DNA of 64,000 bases. Origin: Leptolinea sp. Its GTDB lineage: Bacteria; Chloroflexota; Anaerolineae; Anaerolineales; Anaerolineaceae. The stretch's first letter is position 1; each line of letters starts with the position of its first letter. The notes under the pieces are model-generated. The model was not told the DNA's origin, did not search any database, and saw nothing but the letters and a program-made list of their open reading frames with translations. The position numbers and the translations under genes were made by a program. Location of the stretch: positions 41,922 through 105,921 of the forward strand of contig JAAZMZ010000006.1 of NCBI GenBank assembly GCA_012798535.1, read 5' to 3'. Of the stretch, positions 44,310 to 53,104 are shown in pieces.

Positions 44310-44843
44310 CTATCCCCGATGGTCCATTCCATAGCTGGCTGGAGGAAGGCCAGTTTTTGAAGGAGCGACAGCCGGTTGATAATAACTTGAAGACGAAAAC
44401 AGGCTGAGCAGGTATTCCTGCAACGCTGTGATTCGTTCGACGTTCATTTGAGCCAGGGCCAGATTGGCTCTGTTCAGTTCACGGATCTTGCTCTGGAGCG
44501 CCACGATCCCATCCTGCAGCCGGTACAAGCGTTCAGAGGCTGTCATCTGCATGCGGCGCAGCAGATCGGGAAATCCCAGAGCTTCGTTTTGAAGTCCGGA
44601 ATTCTGGGAGAGTTTTTCCATTAGAGAACGCCGCGATTCTTCATCGCTGCCAAGTTCATCCAGAAGGCTTTCTTTTTGCTCCACCAGATGAGTCAGCGAA
44701 TCAATATCTTTCTTGACCAGCGCCTGACGTTCCTGCTGCAGAATGGTCAACAGCGACTGGCAAACACGAAATTCATTAACCATGATCGCTTCCATAGCGC
44801 TCATGATCTCTTGCGGGGTTTCTTTGGGTGCCTGAACTACCAT
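44310..44843 (-). CDS. flgN: FlgK/FlgL export chaperone FlgN
   Basis: The start MVVQAPKET at 44843 has GGAGG upstream; an earlier reading to 44903 lacks support. The 177-residue, mostly helical protein has the FlgN pattern LLTILQQERQALVKKDIDSL, then QKESLLDELG. It keeps FlgK and FlgL export-competent. It lies between flgM and flgK in the standard late-gene order. Confidence 0.85.
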   Translation of the reverse strand: MVVQAPKETPQEIMSAMEAIMVNEFRVCQSLLTILQQERQALVKKDIDSLTHLVEQKESLLDELGSDEESRRSLMEKLSQNSGLQNEALGFPDLLRRMQMTASERLYRLQDGIVALQSKIRELNRANLALAQMNVERITALQEYLLSLFSSSSYYQPAVAPSKTGLPPASYGMDHRG

Positions 44844-44906
44844 TGTTGTTCCTCCACTCAGGCCGCCCGGTGTGAATCGCTCTTTGCCGCGTATAAGCGG
44901 CAAAGA

Positions 44907-45212
44907 TTACTTCAAGCCCGGCAGGCCGCTCATTTTCTTGGCAAGCTCTTCATAATTGATCTGGTATTGCCCGTCCAGAATCTGACTACGAAGCGCTTCC
45001 ACTTTTTCCATGCGGACTTCCGGAGTTCCTTCCATTTCAGCCAAAGCCTTTGAAAGCAATTGTGCCTGATCCGAAAGAATTGCATGGTCTTTTTCGGTTG
45101 TCCGGGCAGCCGGAGCGGACGTTGATTTCTGCAGTTGTGAACGTTCAACTGAATTCAAGTTTTCAGTTTTTTGCGCAAGTATGTTTGATGCAGAATTGTT
45201 TTCTATTTTCAT
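44907..45212 (-). CDS. flgM: Anti-sigma-28 factor FlgM
   Basis: The 101-residue protein has a disordered N-terminus and the FlgM C-terminal sigma-binding region: DQAQLLSKALAEMEG, then RMEKVEALRSQILDGQY and the I-x-YEELAKKM ending. It holds FliA inactive until the hook is built and FlgM is exported. A perfect sigma-28 promoter lies 41 bases upstream, giving the classic feedback loop with fliA at 47229-48098. Confidence 0.93.
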   Translation of the reverse strand: MKIENNSASNILAQKTENLNSVERSQLQKSTSAPAARTTEKDHAILSDQAQLLSKALAEMEGTPEVRMEKVEALRSQILDGQYQINYEELAKKMSGLPGLK

Positions 45213-45253
45213 GGTTACCTTTACCTCCGGTATTGCTTATTCGGCTGCTCTTA

Positions 45254-45280
45254 TTATCGGCACCGGTGGTAAAAACTTTA
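45254..45280 (-). promoter_or_regulatory. Perfect sigma-28 promoter of the flgM-flgN-flgK-flgL-csrA operon
   Basis: TAAAGTTT (45273-45280) and GCCGATAA (45254-45261) on the minus strand are exactly 11 bases apart, an exact consensus match. The first three bases of the -35 box are the TAA stop codon of flgG, so the promoter is nested in the gene junction. The flgM ATG is 41 bases downstream. Confidence 0.95.
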
Positions 45281-46018
45281 TCCCTGACGCATATTAATCG
45301 CCTGGGCAACCATCTCATCTGTGGTTGTCAGGGCTCTGGCTGCCGCCTGAAATGACCGCTGAGTCCGTATCATGTGAGATATTTCATCTGTGATATTTAC
45401 GGTAGAAGCTTCAATACAACTGCCCTGAATAAGTCCATAGTTTTCTTCACCGGGGTCTCCCATTGTGGCCTTACCTGAAGAATCCGACTCCTTCCAGATA
45501 TTGCCTCCAGCGCTCTCCAGGCCGGTTGGATTGGTGAAAATGGCCAGTTGCACGTTACCGGCTTTGTCCCATACACCCTCCACCCGGGCACTGACAGTTC
45601 CGTCGACATCCACTTTTATCTGATCGGCATCTGCCGGTATTGTTCCTGACCAGTCAAGTTCGTACCCGGCAGATGTGACAATTTTGCCATTCTTATCCAG
45701 ACTGAAGGAACCGTCGCGGGTATATCCTTTTGTTCCATCGGGCAATTTGATGGCAAAAAATCCCGGACCGTCAATCGCCCAGTCCAACGGATTTCCGGTG
45801 ATCTGCAGACTCCCCTGGCCTGTACCCACCTGGGTGCAAACCGGAGTTGTACCGCTGATCTCATTCTCGTTCAACAATTCCTGAAAATTTACGCGGCTGG
45901 CTTTATAGCCCGAGGTATGGATATTGGCAAGATTATTACTGATGGCATCCAGATCCAACTGGCGAGATTTCATGCCATTCACTGCCAGATGATAAAGACT
46001 TCCAAAAGATAGGGGCAT
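45278..46018 (-). CDS. flgG: Flagellar distal rod protein FlgG
   Basis: The 246-residue protein has the rod signature LDLDAISNNLANIHTSGYKA (about 21-40), a middle domain with DWAIDGPGFFAIKLPDG, and the C-terminal STVNITDEISHMIRTQRSFQ helix. The RGSLQ-like and GYTRDGSF motifs fit FlgG. It lies 16 bases after flgF and its stop codon forms part of the flgM promoter. Confidence 0.92.
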   Translation of the reverse strand: MPLSFGSLYHLAVNGMKSRQLDLDAISNNLANIHTSGYKASRVNFQELLNENEISGTTPVCTQVGTGQGSLQITGNPLDWAIDGPGFFAIKLPDGTKGYTRDGSFSLDKNGKIVTSAGYELDWSGTIPADADQIKVDVDGTVSARVEGVWDKAGNVQLAIFTNPTGLESAGGNIWKESDSSGKATMGDPGEENYGLIQGSCIEASTVNITDEISHMIRTQRSFQAAARALTTTDEMVAQAINMRQG

Positions 46019-46034
46019 TTTGACCTCCTTCTAC

Positions 46035-46826
46035 CTATATCCGGCCTAGGGTATTGATCGATTGACCCAGCAGGCTGTCCTGGTTTTGCACCATGCGCTG
46101 GGCAATCTGGTAGGCTCGATTCGTCTGGATCATCTGGGTCATGATCTGAGTCAGGTCTGCATTACTGGATTCGAGAGCATATTGTTGCACTGTCACTTTG
46201 GATGTGTCGGTAGTGGCGCCCGTACCGGTGAAAGTATTAGCACCGTCACGTGTCAGTGATTTGGCCGGGTCTTCGAAATACGCGATACCCAGTTTTGCTA
46301 CATCTTTTTCATTTACGGTGATCTGTCCATCCGTGGAAATATAAACCTCACCGGCCGGCAGGGTGATGGTTCCACCACCTTCTGATAGCACCGGATTACC
46401 ATCCACGGTCTTTAAAACACCCGTTGCGTCCTTAATAAAGCGGCCATCTTTAGTATACCGTTCGCCCGCATCGGTTTGAATGCGGAAGTACCCATTTCCC
46501 AGTACGGCAACGTCCAGTTCTCGATTGGTGATCTGCACAGACCCTTCGGTAAAATCGGTGGATTCCTCACCGGTCATCACACCCAGTCCCAGATCGCCAA
46601 CTCTTGTCAATTTGTTGAAGCCGCGGCTGCGTAGTACGGCTGGCAATTCTGGCAGATTCACCTGCTGGCTGGATGTTGAAACCGGTGTTGTCATGAACTC
46701 ATCCATTGAGGTGAGTATTTGTTTAAATCCCGGGGTCTCCAGATTATCGATATTATGCGTCAACACCATCTGGCGCTGCATTCCCGCAATCATCGCGGAT
46801 GCGGCGGAATAGAAGCCTTTTATCAT
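46035..46826 (-). CDS. flgF: Flagellar rod protein FlgF/FlgG-type
   Basis: The 263-residue protein starts MIKGFYSAASAMIAGMQRQM with LTHNIDNLETPGFK, has VAVLGNGYFRIQTDAGERYT and ends with NADLTQIMTQMIQTNRAYQI. Both FlgF and FlgG show this pattern. The weaker rod motif and first position in the pair favour FlgF. Its start overlaps the SwrB-like gene by 4 bases. Confidence 0.88.
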   Translation of the reverse strand: MIKGFYSAASAMIAGMQRQMVLTHNIDNLETPGFKQILTSMDEFMTTPVSTSSQQVNLPELPAVLRSRGFNKLTRVGDLGLGVMTGEESTDFTEGSVQITNRELDVAVLGNGYFRIQTDAGERYTKDGRFIKDATGVLKTVDGNPVLSEGGGTITLPAGEVYISTDGQITVNEKDVAKLGIAYFEDPAKSLTRDGANTFTGTGATTDTSKVTVQQYALESSNADLTQIMTQMIQTNRAYQIAQRMVQNQDSLLGQSINTLGRI

Positions 46827-47215
46827 ATGATCCTCCTGCTGCCTGTATTGGCCAGGTTTATAACCATTCGAACTTCATCTCTTGGCATTCCCATCTGGCG
46901 CGCAATATCCACATCATTCATTCCACCGGAAGCCATGGAAAGGATAACCTGGTTGCGGTCCCGGGCATCTGCCAGAGAATCACTGCCGGTTTTCTTTTCA
47001 ACCGACAGGAGATCCTGAAAATCATCCTGAGCAAGAATACCGCTCGGCTGGGCGGCAATAGTCTCATGCTGCTGGCTGACCAGAGTCTTCAACTGGCTGA
47101 CCACCGGGGTCAGTTTTTCAGCCTGCTGCTGGCTGCCTTTAATGCGGGCAGTCTCCCGTGCCAGTTGCATCAGGTTCAGCGTATCACTGAGTAGATTATT
47201 TTGTACTCTCTCCAT
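46823..47215 (-). CDS. Small HTH-like flagellar protein (SwrB/DUF6115-like)
   Basis: The 130-residue protein has a helical, glutamine-rich first half and a C-terminal segment RNQVILSMASGGMNDVDIAR, then QMGMPRDEVRMVINL. The segment resembles the short helix-turn-helix-like ending of SwrB/DUF6115 proteins. In Bacillus swrB directly follows sigD; here the gene directly follows fliA, 13 bases apart. Unlike SwrB it lacks an N-terminal membrane helix. A role in assembly or in gene control is undecided. Confidence 0.55.
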   Translation of the reverse strand: MERVQNNLLSDTLNLMQLARETARIKGSQQQAEKLTPVVSQLKTLVSQQHETIAAQPSGILAQDDFQDLLSVEKKTGSDSLADARDRNQVILSMASGGMNDVDIARQMGMPRDEVRMVINLANTGSRRII

Positions 47216-47228
47216 AGTTCTTCTCCTT

Positions 47229-48098
47229 CTACCGGTACCGATCGATCATAGAATGCGCCGGTGGAGTAGATAGATCAGGCGTGTTTTTACGTTTCACATG
47301 CTCGGGTTTTGTTGGACGGCCGCGCTTTCTCGTGACTGTCTCACCATTTAACAACGATTGCAGGCTGACGACAGCCCGTCCATGGATCTGGCAGACCCGT
47401 GATTCGGAAATATCCAGGGTTTTACCAATTTCCTTGAAAGTCAACTCATCGAAATAATACAGTGAGAGGACCATTTGTTCTCGTTCGGGAAGTGCTTTAA
47501 TAGCTTCGACGAGTCTGACCTGCATATCTTTTTCTTCAAGAATATCCGATGGATTTTCCTGTTGTTCATCCATCAGCCATTCGTGCATGGAAGACTCGGT
47601 ATCTTCACTCCCGAGTTTACTGGTCGTCTCATCCAAAGAAATGACCACCCGGCTTGAATCCATTTGAATCTGAGCCAGCTCATCCAAACCCAGGTTCAAG
47701 TAAGTGGCCAGCTCTTCATCGGTGGGCAGGCGCTGAAGTTTATGCTCCAGATTGACCGTGGCTTCCTGCATACTGCGCACTTTTTGACGGGCAATCCGGG
47801 GGAGCCAGTCCAGGTCACGCAGGTAATCGAGCACTTTACTGCGGATTTTGAGTGTGGCATACGTGCTCATACGGGTGCCAAAAGATGGATCAAAATGATC
47901 GACAGCTTCTATCAAACCCAGCATCCCCTGACTGGCCAGGTCTTCATATTCGATACCGCCATAGGGATTGAAACCCAACCGGCCGAGAACAAAATGGATC
48001 AACGAGACATACCGCAGAATCAATTCTTCTCTCAGCTCAGGGCTGTGAGTGTTGAGGAATTCCTCGATCATTTCAGTTTCAGACTTTAGATCTTCCAT
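47229..48098 (-). CDS. fliA: RNA polymerase sigma-28 factor FliA
   Basis: The 289-residue protein has sigma region 2 (GIEYEDLASQGMLGLIEAVD, then GTRMSTYATLKIRSKVLDYL), region 3 (RLPTDEELATYLNLGLDE) and region 4 (LPEREQMVLSLYYFDELTFK with ISESRVCQIHGRA). These and the FliA/WhiG spacing identify the flagellar sigma factor. A basic tail of about 30 residues follows region 4. Its promoters are seen at 27010, 30775 and 45254. It follows the small membrane protein gene by 7 bases. Confidence 0.96.
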   Translation of the reverse strand: MEDLKSETEMIEEFLNTHSPELREELILRYVSLIHFVLGRLGFNPYGGIEYEDLASQGMLGLIEAVDHFDPSFGTRMSTYATLKIRSKVLDYLRDLDWLPRIARQKVRSMQEATVNLEHKLQRLPTDEELATYLNLGLDELAQIQMDSSRVVISLDETTSKLGSEDTESSMHEWLMDEQQENPSDILEEKDMQVRLVEAIKALPEREQMVLSLYYFDELTFKEIGKTLDISESRVCQIHGRAVVSLQSLLNGETVTRKRGRPTKPEHVKRKNTPDLSTPPAHSMIDRYR

Positions 48099-48105
48099 CT
48101 CTCAC

Positions 48106-48471
48106 TCAGGCTTGCATTTCCAATTCTTCAGGTTCAGCCGATTCTCTTCCATCCACCGAATCGGAAGAAGTCTTCATTTCTTGAATGGTTTTTTCCATCT
48201 CCTCCAGTGTGGCTTTCACATAAAAACGTCCAAACAGGTAATTCAAGACATACAGTGGTAACCCAACACAGAGAATGGCGGCGGCCGTTCGCAAGACAAC
48301 AGTGAGCGCATCCACACCGGCGATAATGGACAGTACCGCCGTAATAACCGCCACAACGAGCATTACAATCTGAGAGATGGTCAGGCAGATATCTACCAGC
48401 AGTGGCAGGCGGGTTGCTCGATTGGTCAGACCAATTAAACTGGGAGTCATACTCTTTCCCGGGGTCATCAA
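48106..48471 (-). CDS. Small membrane protein between flhF and fliA
   Basis: The 121-residue protein has two or three hydrophobic stretches (about 25-45, 47-60 and 65-82) and an acidic cytoplasmic tail with MEKTIQEMKTSSDS. I do not recognise the family. It overlaps flhF by 4 bases, taking the place where flhG (the MinD-like partner of FlhF) usually lies. A link to flagellar placement is only a positional guess. Confidence 0.7.
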   Translation of the reverse strand: MMTPGKSMTPSLIGLTNRATRLPLLVDICLTISQIVMLVVAVITAVLSIIAGVDALTVVLRTAAAILCVGLPLYVLNYLFGRFYVKATLEEMEKTIQEMKTSSDSVDGRESAEPEELEMQA

Positions 48472-49889
48472 TCGAACCTTTCTGTGAATAACGCCTGCAC
48501 AAGGCGCGAAGCGGCTGCGGGTACCAGGTCATCCAGTCTGTGAGCACCGTAGCTGAAATAGGCAAATGGCAATTGAGAGCGCAAACCCAGGTTATAGACC
48601 GTACCGAAAGAATTGGTTTCGTCCATTTTTGATATGACCAGAGCCCGTGGATTGAATACCGCGTACGCGCCGGCGGCATTCAGCATATCATTTTCCTTAA
48701 CCGTCGCCGGGATAACCATCCATGTTGTTCTCTCAGGAATGGCTGTCAGCAGTGCGCCGGTTTCGATAAGCGAACCTTCACTGCGCGGATTGCAGGCTGG
48801 AGTATCCACAATAATCAGGTCGTTTCCGTGCAGCGCGTCAACGATGGCCGCACATTCTCCAGGGGTGTAAGCGATCTGCATGGGAATGCCGATGGCTTCT
48901 GTGAAAGCCCTGGCTTCGGCAATTCCACCAGTGCGCACCGTATCTGCGCACACCCAGGCCACCGATCGTTTCATCTCTTTTTGATAACGGACAGCCAGTT
49001 TCGCAGCAAAACTCGTTTTCCCGGCTCCGCTGGGTCCCACCAGACAGATCACCCGGTGTTCTCTTTGAGCCGGTTCACGCTGTACTCTCACATACGCTTC
49101 AAGCTGCCGGCGCAAATGTTCGCCAAGCCTGCGGGCATCCATGGCAGTCTGGTATCCCAGCGTATCGGCACTAATCTGGCAGACACGCTTGACCATATTG
49201 ATATCCACTCCCTGACGGACCAATTGATCGTAGAATTTTTGCAGGACAGGCCAGGCACCTTCGATGCCATCAGCCTCAGCCTGAGGCGGCTGCCACGGTA
49301 ATACCGGCAGTTCAAGCGGGGGCAGAACCGGTTTGCCATCCGGCTTGAGCTGGATAATGCGCAGATCTTGTGGTTTTTCATCATCTCCAAGTTTCTGGAT
49401 CAATTCCAATTTTCCGTCATTCGCCGGTTTGGGTTTGATCTTCTTTCCGCGGATTTCGACACTGTCTTCGAGGGGTTGGCTGGCTGCAACAGGCAGGCTT
49501 TCTTTTTCAATTTCACCCGCGGCCTTCTTCAAGACCGTCTCTGCCCGAACCGCAGCAGGTATTTCCGTTTCTCTACCCGCACGGAGAGCAGATGGAACAT
49601 TCATCTTTTTCGGCAGAGCAATGTCTTTGCGGTTGAGGTCTTTCATGCCGGTTTTTTTATCGGTGCTGACGGATTTTTGTTTTTCACCGGTCTGGATAAC
49701 CACTGATGCGTCCTCACCGGGTTCGAGCCGGACGGCTACAATTTCCACCAGCGGTTTTCGCCAGACCTGCCAGGGCTGGCCGCCGGGAATCTGGCGGGCA
49801 GATACTACCAGGGCGTCTGTACCCAGCTCTTTTTTGACCTCTTCCAGAGCCAAAATCATGGTTTCGGCGCGGAACGTGCGAGATATCAT
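48468..49889 (-). CDS. flhF: SRP-type GTPase FlhF
   Basis: The 473-residue protein has the FlhF B domain (residues 1-200, disordered, opening RTFRAETMILALEEVKKELG), an N domain (about 205-275) and the GTPase G domain with G1 GPSGAGKT (285-292), VAWVCADTVRTGG and LIIVDTPACNP. It sets flagellar number and site. The usual regulator gene flhG is not next to it. It overlaps flhA by 4 bases. Confidence 0.94.
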   Translation of the reverse strand: MISRTFRAETMILALEEVKKELGTDALVVSARQIPGGQPWQVWRKPLVEIVAVRLEPGEDASVVIQTGEKQKSVSTDKKTGMKDLNRKDIALPKKMNVPSALRAGRETEIPAAVRAETVLKKAAGEIEKESLPVAASQPLEDSVEIRGKKIKPKPANDGKLELIQKLGDDEKPQDLRIIQLKPDGKPVLPPLELPVLPWQPPQAEADGIEGAWPVLQKFYDQLVRQGVDINMVKRVCQISADTLGYQTAMDARRLGEHLRRQLEAYVRVQREPAQREHRVICLVGPSGAGKTSFAAKLAVRYQKEMKRSVAWVCADTVRTGGIAEARAFTEAIGIPMQIAYTPGECAAIVDALHGNDLIIVDTPACNPRSEGSLIETGALLTAIPERTTWMVIPATVKENDMLNAAGAYAVFNPRALVISKMDETNSFGTVYNLGLRSQLPFAYFSYGAHRLDDLVPAAASRLVQALFTERFD

Positions 49890-52015
49890 CTGGACGCTCC
49901 ATTCACCGGGATGACCGTTTCTGAAGTATTAATCGTGTTGATGTCCACCATCCCATGTGCCTGCACTCGTGTTCCCGAACTGATCTCAGAAAATGCCAAG
50001 ACCACAAGATTGGGAAAAGCCTGATCGATCAGCCGGCGAAATGCCAAGCGTAGTTCACGCGGGCAAAGCAGCACTGGCGGATGGCCATCTTGAGCCAGGC
50101 CTTCCATCCGTTCACCGGTGGCATTAAGGATGGACTGCGCGGTGACTGTATCGATGGAGAAACCCAGTCCGCTGTCGGTGGCGCTTAATGAATCCTTCAG
50201 CATCATCTCAAGCTGCGGCGATAACGTGAACACATGCAGGAAACCATCTTCTTCACGGTACAGGTTGGAGAGCGTGCGGGCCATTGTCTGCCTTACGGCT
50301 TCAGCCAGGATCGCTGGATCGCGCGTTGAGGGAGCATGCTTTCCGAGAACTTCGATTATTCCACTCAGATCGCGAATGGGAACCCGTTCTTTTAGCAAAT
50401 TTTTCAAGACATCCTGAACATCACCGAGACGGATCAATTCAGGGATTACTCCATCCACAGCAGCCGGGGTTTTCTCTTTCAATTGGTTCAACATCTCCTG
50501 CACCATCTGCCGGCTGAGCAGATCAGCCGCGTGTGTACGGATCACCTCGGTCAGGTGGGTTGATAACACAGCCAGCGGTGAAACCACGGTGTAATTCATC
50601 AGCTCTGCGCGTCCCTTTTCCGCATCACTGATCCAGTATGCCGGCAATCCAAAAGCCGGCTCTGTTGTGGCGATACCCTGCAAATTTTCTTCCGATTGCG
50701 AACCGGGAATGGCAAGGTAGCGGTCGATCATCAGTTCACCACGGGCCACTTCTTCACCACGGATCTTCAAGCGGTAGGTTTGCGGCGGCAGGCGCAGGTT
50801 ATCCCGAATGCGCACCACCGGCAATACAAATCCAAGTTCACTCAACATCTGCCGTCTGATGTTGGTGATTTGATGCAACAGGTTGTCGGCCCGTTCTTCA
50901 TCCACCAGCGGGATCAAACCATAGCCGACTTCCAGTTCAAGCGGGTCGATAACCACCATTCCCATCATTTCTTCAGGTGATTCCAACGGTGCGGCAGTTG
51001 GAGCGACTTCCGGTACGGCGGCCGCTTCGGCGGCTTTTGTTTCCTGCCTGCGGACGTAATATGCCCCGCCGCCCAGCACGGCCGCGACCAGAATAAAGGG
51101 CAGCTTGGGAACACCCGGGATGAACATCATCAAACCGATGACGATGGACGATGCCAGCAGCGTGTTGTAATTGGAAAGTTGTTTGGTTGCCGATTCTCCC
51201 AACGCGCCTTCATTGGCATTGCGCGTGATGATCAAACCGGCTGCCGTGGATACCAGCAATGACGGAACCTGCACGGCCAGACCGGAACCGACGGTTAGCA
51301 GGGTATAGGTTTTGAGCGCCTCTTCCAGGCTGAGACCGCCCTGGAACATACCGATGACGAAACCGCCCAGGATGTTTACAATGATCACGATCACAGCCGC
51401 GATGGCATCGCCGCGCACGAACTTGCTGGCGCCGTCCATCGAACCGTAGAAATCCGCTTCAGTCTGAATTTCACGCCGGCGGGCGCGAGCCTGCTCTTCG
51501 TTGATGATACCGGCATTTAAATCCGCATCGATGGATAACTGCTTGCCGGGCATGGCATCCAGCGTGAAACGGGCGGCTACTTCCGCCACACGCCCGGCGC
51601 CGTTGGTGATGACCGCGAATTGGATGATCATCAGCATCAGGAAGATGACCACACCCACAACATAGTTCCCGCCAATCACCAGATTGCCGAATACTTTAAC
51701 AACAGCGCCGGCATCCCCATTAATTAGGATGAGACGACTGATGGAAATGTTCAATCCCAGACGGAAGAGGGTGATCACCAGCAGCAGCGAGGGAAATATA
51801 GAAAAATCCATCGGGCGGTTGATATACAGGCTCAATAGCATCACACCCAGTGACATGGCCAAATTGAGGATCACCAGAACATCAACCATCCCGCTCGGAA
51901 TGGGTACGATCATCATGCCGATCAGCATAACCACGCCCAATGCCATGACCATGTCATTCGATTTCAGAATGGTTTTCCAATCAAAGCGGTTAATGGTCGT
52001 TTTTGCAGTTGCCAT
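49886..52015 (-). CDS. flhA: Flagellar export gate protein FlhA
   Basis: The 709-residue protein has eight predicted membrane helices in the first 330 residues. The FHIPEP-type loop is seen as GRVAEVAARFTLDAMPGKQL, then SIDADLNAGIINEEQARARR. The cytoplasmic domain binds chaperone-substrate complexes (PPVLLCPRELRLAFRRLID). It follows flhB by 12 bases. Confidence 0.97.
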   Translation of the reverse strand: MATAKTTINRFDWKTILKSNDMVMALGVVMLIGMMIVPIPSGMVDVLVILNLAMSLGVMLLSLYINRPMDFSIFPSLLLVITLFRLGLNISISRLILINGDAGAVVKVFGNLVIGGNYVVGVVIFLMLMIIQFAVITNGAGRVAEVAARFTLDAMPGKQLSIDADLNAGIINEEQARARRREIQTEADFYGSMDGASKFVRGDAIAAVIVIIVNILGGFVIGMFQGGLSLEEALKTYTLLTVGSGLAVQVPSLLVSTAAGLIITRNANEGALGESATKQLSNYNTLLASSIVIGLMMFIPGVPKLPFILVAAVLGGGAYYVRRQETKAAEAAAVPEVAPTAAPLESPEEMMGMVVIDPLELEVGYGLIPLVDEERADNLLHQITNIRRQMLSELGFVLPVVRIRDNLRLPPQTYRLKIRGEEVARGELMIDRYLAIPGSQSEENLQGIATTEPAFGLPAYWISDAEKGRAELMNYTVVSPLAVLSTHLTEVIRTHAADLLSRQMVQEMLNQLKEKTPAAVDGVIPELIRLGDVQDVLKNLLKERVPIRDLSGIIEVLGKHAPSTRDPAILAEAVRQTMARTLSNLYREEDGFLHVFTLSPQLEMMLKDSLSATDSGLGFSIDTVTAQSILNATGERMEGLAQDGHPPVLLCPRELRLAFRRLIDQAFPNLVVLAFSEISSGTRVQAHGMVDINTINTSETVIPVNGASR

Positions 52016-52027
52016 CTATCTCATTTC

Positions 52028-53101
52028 CTATATCTGAACAGAAGCGGGTGTCAAGTTTTTGTTCTTAAGCCGGTATACGTAAGCCAAAACTTCGGCCATG
52101 GCCACGTACAGTTCAGGCGGGATCGGGTGTTCGAGTTCGACCATCTTGTACATGGCGCGGGCCAGCGGGATATTCTGAACGATGGGAATCTTGTTTTCTT
52201 TTGCAATATCCACGATTCGTTGGGCAACATAGAAGGCTCCCTTGGCCACAACGATGGGCGCTTCCATTTTGCCTGATTCGTAGATGATCGCCACGGCATA
52301 ATGGGTCGGGTTGGTGACTATCACATCGGCCTTGGGAACCCGCGACATCATACGCGATTGCGCCATGCGGCGCTGCTGCTGGCGGATACGTCCACGCAGG
52401 AAAGGATCACCTTCGCTGCGTTTCAGATCGTCGAGGACTTCCTGTTTGGACATACGCAGTTGCTTCATGTAGTTCCAGCGCTGGTAGGCGTAATCTGCGG
52501 CTGCCAGAACGATATAAGCACCGGCCACCCGCCACATCAGACTCACGGCCAGCGAAAACCAGTAACCCATCTCTTGATACAGCGGCATCTGGATCATCTG
52601 GATGATCGATCCAAAATTCGCCTGCAGGAATGTGTATACCGGCCAGCCGACAACCACCAATTTGAGCAGGGATTTCAATGTCTCGATCAAACCCTGCGAT
52701 GAAAAGATACGTTTGAAACCATTGATCGGATTCAAACGCGAACCGTCAAAGAACGGACGTTTTGACGCCCACAGGAAGTTTGTCTGTAAGAGTGAGGTAC
52801 TCACCCCGACCAACAACATGATCAACACGAACTGCGCAAGTGGATTGGCAAAGAACATGGCATTTCGGATGGTGGTCTCACGCAACCATAGATCTGAGAT
52901 ATCCGACGTGGGGAGATTGTTCACTGTGTAGCGCATCAGGTCACTCAGTCCAACGACCAGATTCTTCCCTACACCGGTTATCACCCAGATACTGGCAATC
53001 ATGCCGATCGCCGCATTCAGCTCAATGCTGCGGGCTACCTGACCGCGTTCGCGGGCTTCACGGATACGACTGGCGGTTGGGGCTTCGGTCTTATCTGCCA
53101 T
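52028..53101 (-). CDS. flhB: Flagellar export switch protein FlhB
   Basis: The 357-residue protein opens with KTEAPTASRIREARERGQVA, has four membrane helices and the self-cleaving NPTH motif (264-267) in VTNPTHYAVAI. After cleavage it changes export from hook to filament parts. A free-standing homologue of its C-terminal domain is encoded at 12815-13120. It lies 3 bases after fliR. Confidence 0.97.
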   Translation of the reverse strand: MADKTEAPTASRIREARERGQVARSIELNAAIGMIASIWVITGVGKNLVVGLSDLMRYTVNNLPTSDISDLWLRETTIRNAMFFANPLAQFVLIMLLVGVSTSLLQTNFLWASKRPFFDGSRLNPINGFKRIFSSQGLIETLKSLLKLVVVGWPVYTFLQANFGSIIQMIQMPLYQEMGYWFSLAVSLMWRVAGAYIVLAAADYAYQRWNYMKQLRMSKQEVLDDLKRSEGDPFLRGRIRQQQRRMAQSRMMSRVPKADVIVTNPTHYAVAIIYESGKMEAPIVVAKGAFYVAQRIVDIAKENKIPIVQNIPLARAMYKMVELEHPIPPELYVAMAEVLAYVYRLKNKNLTPASVQI

Positions 53102-53104
53102 GGC

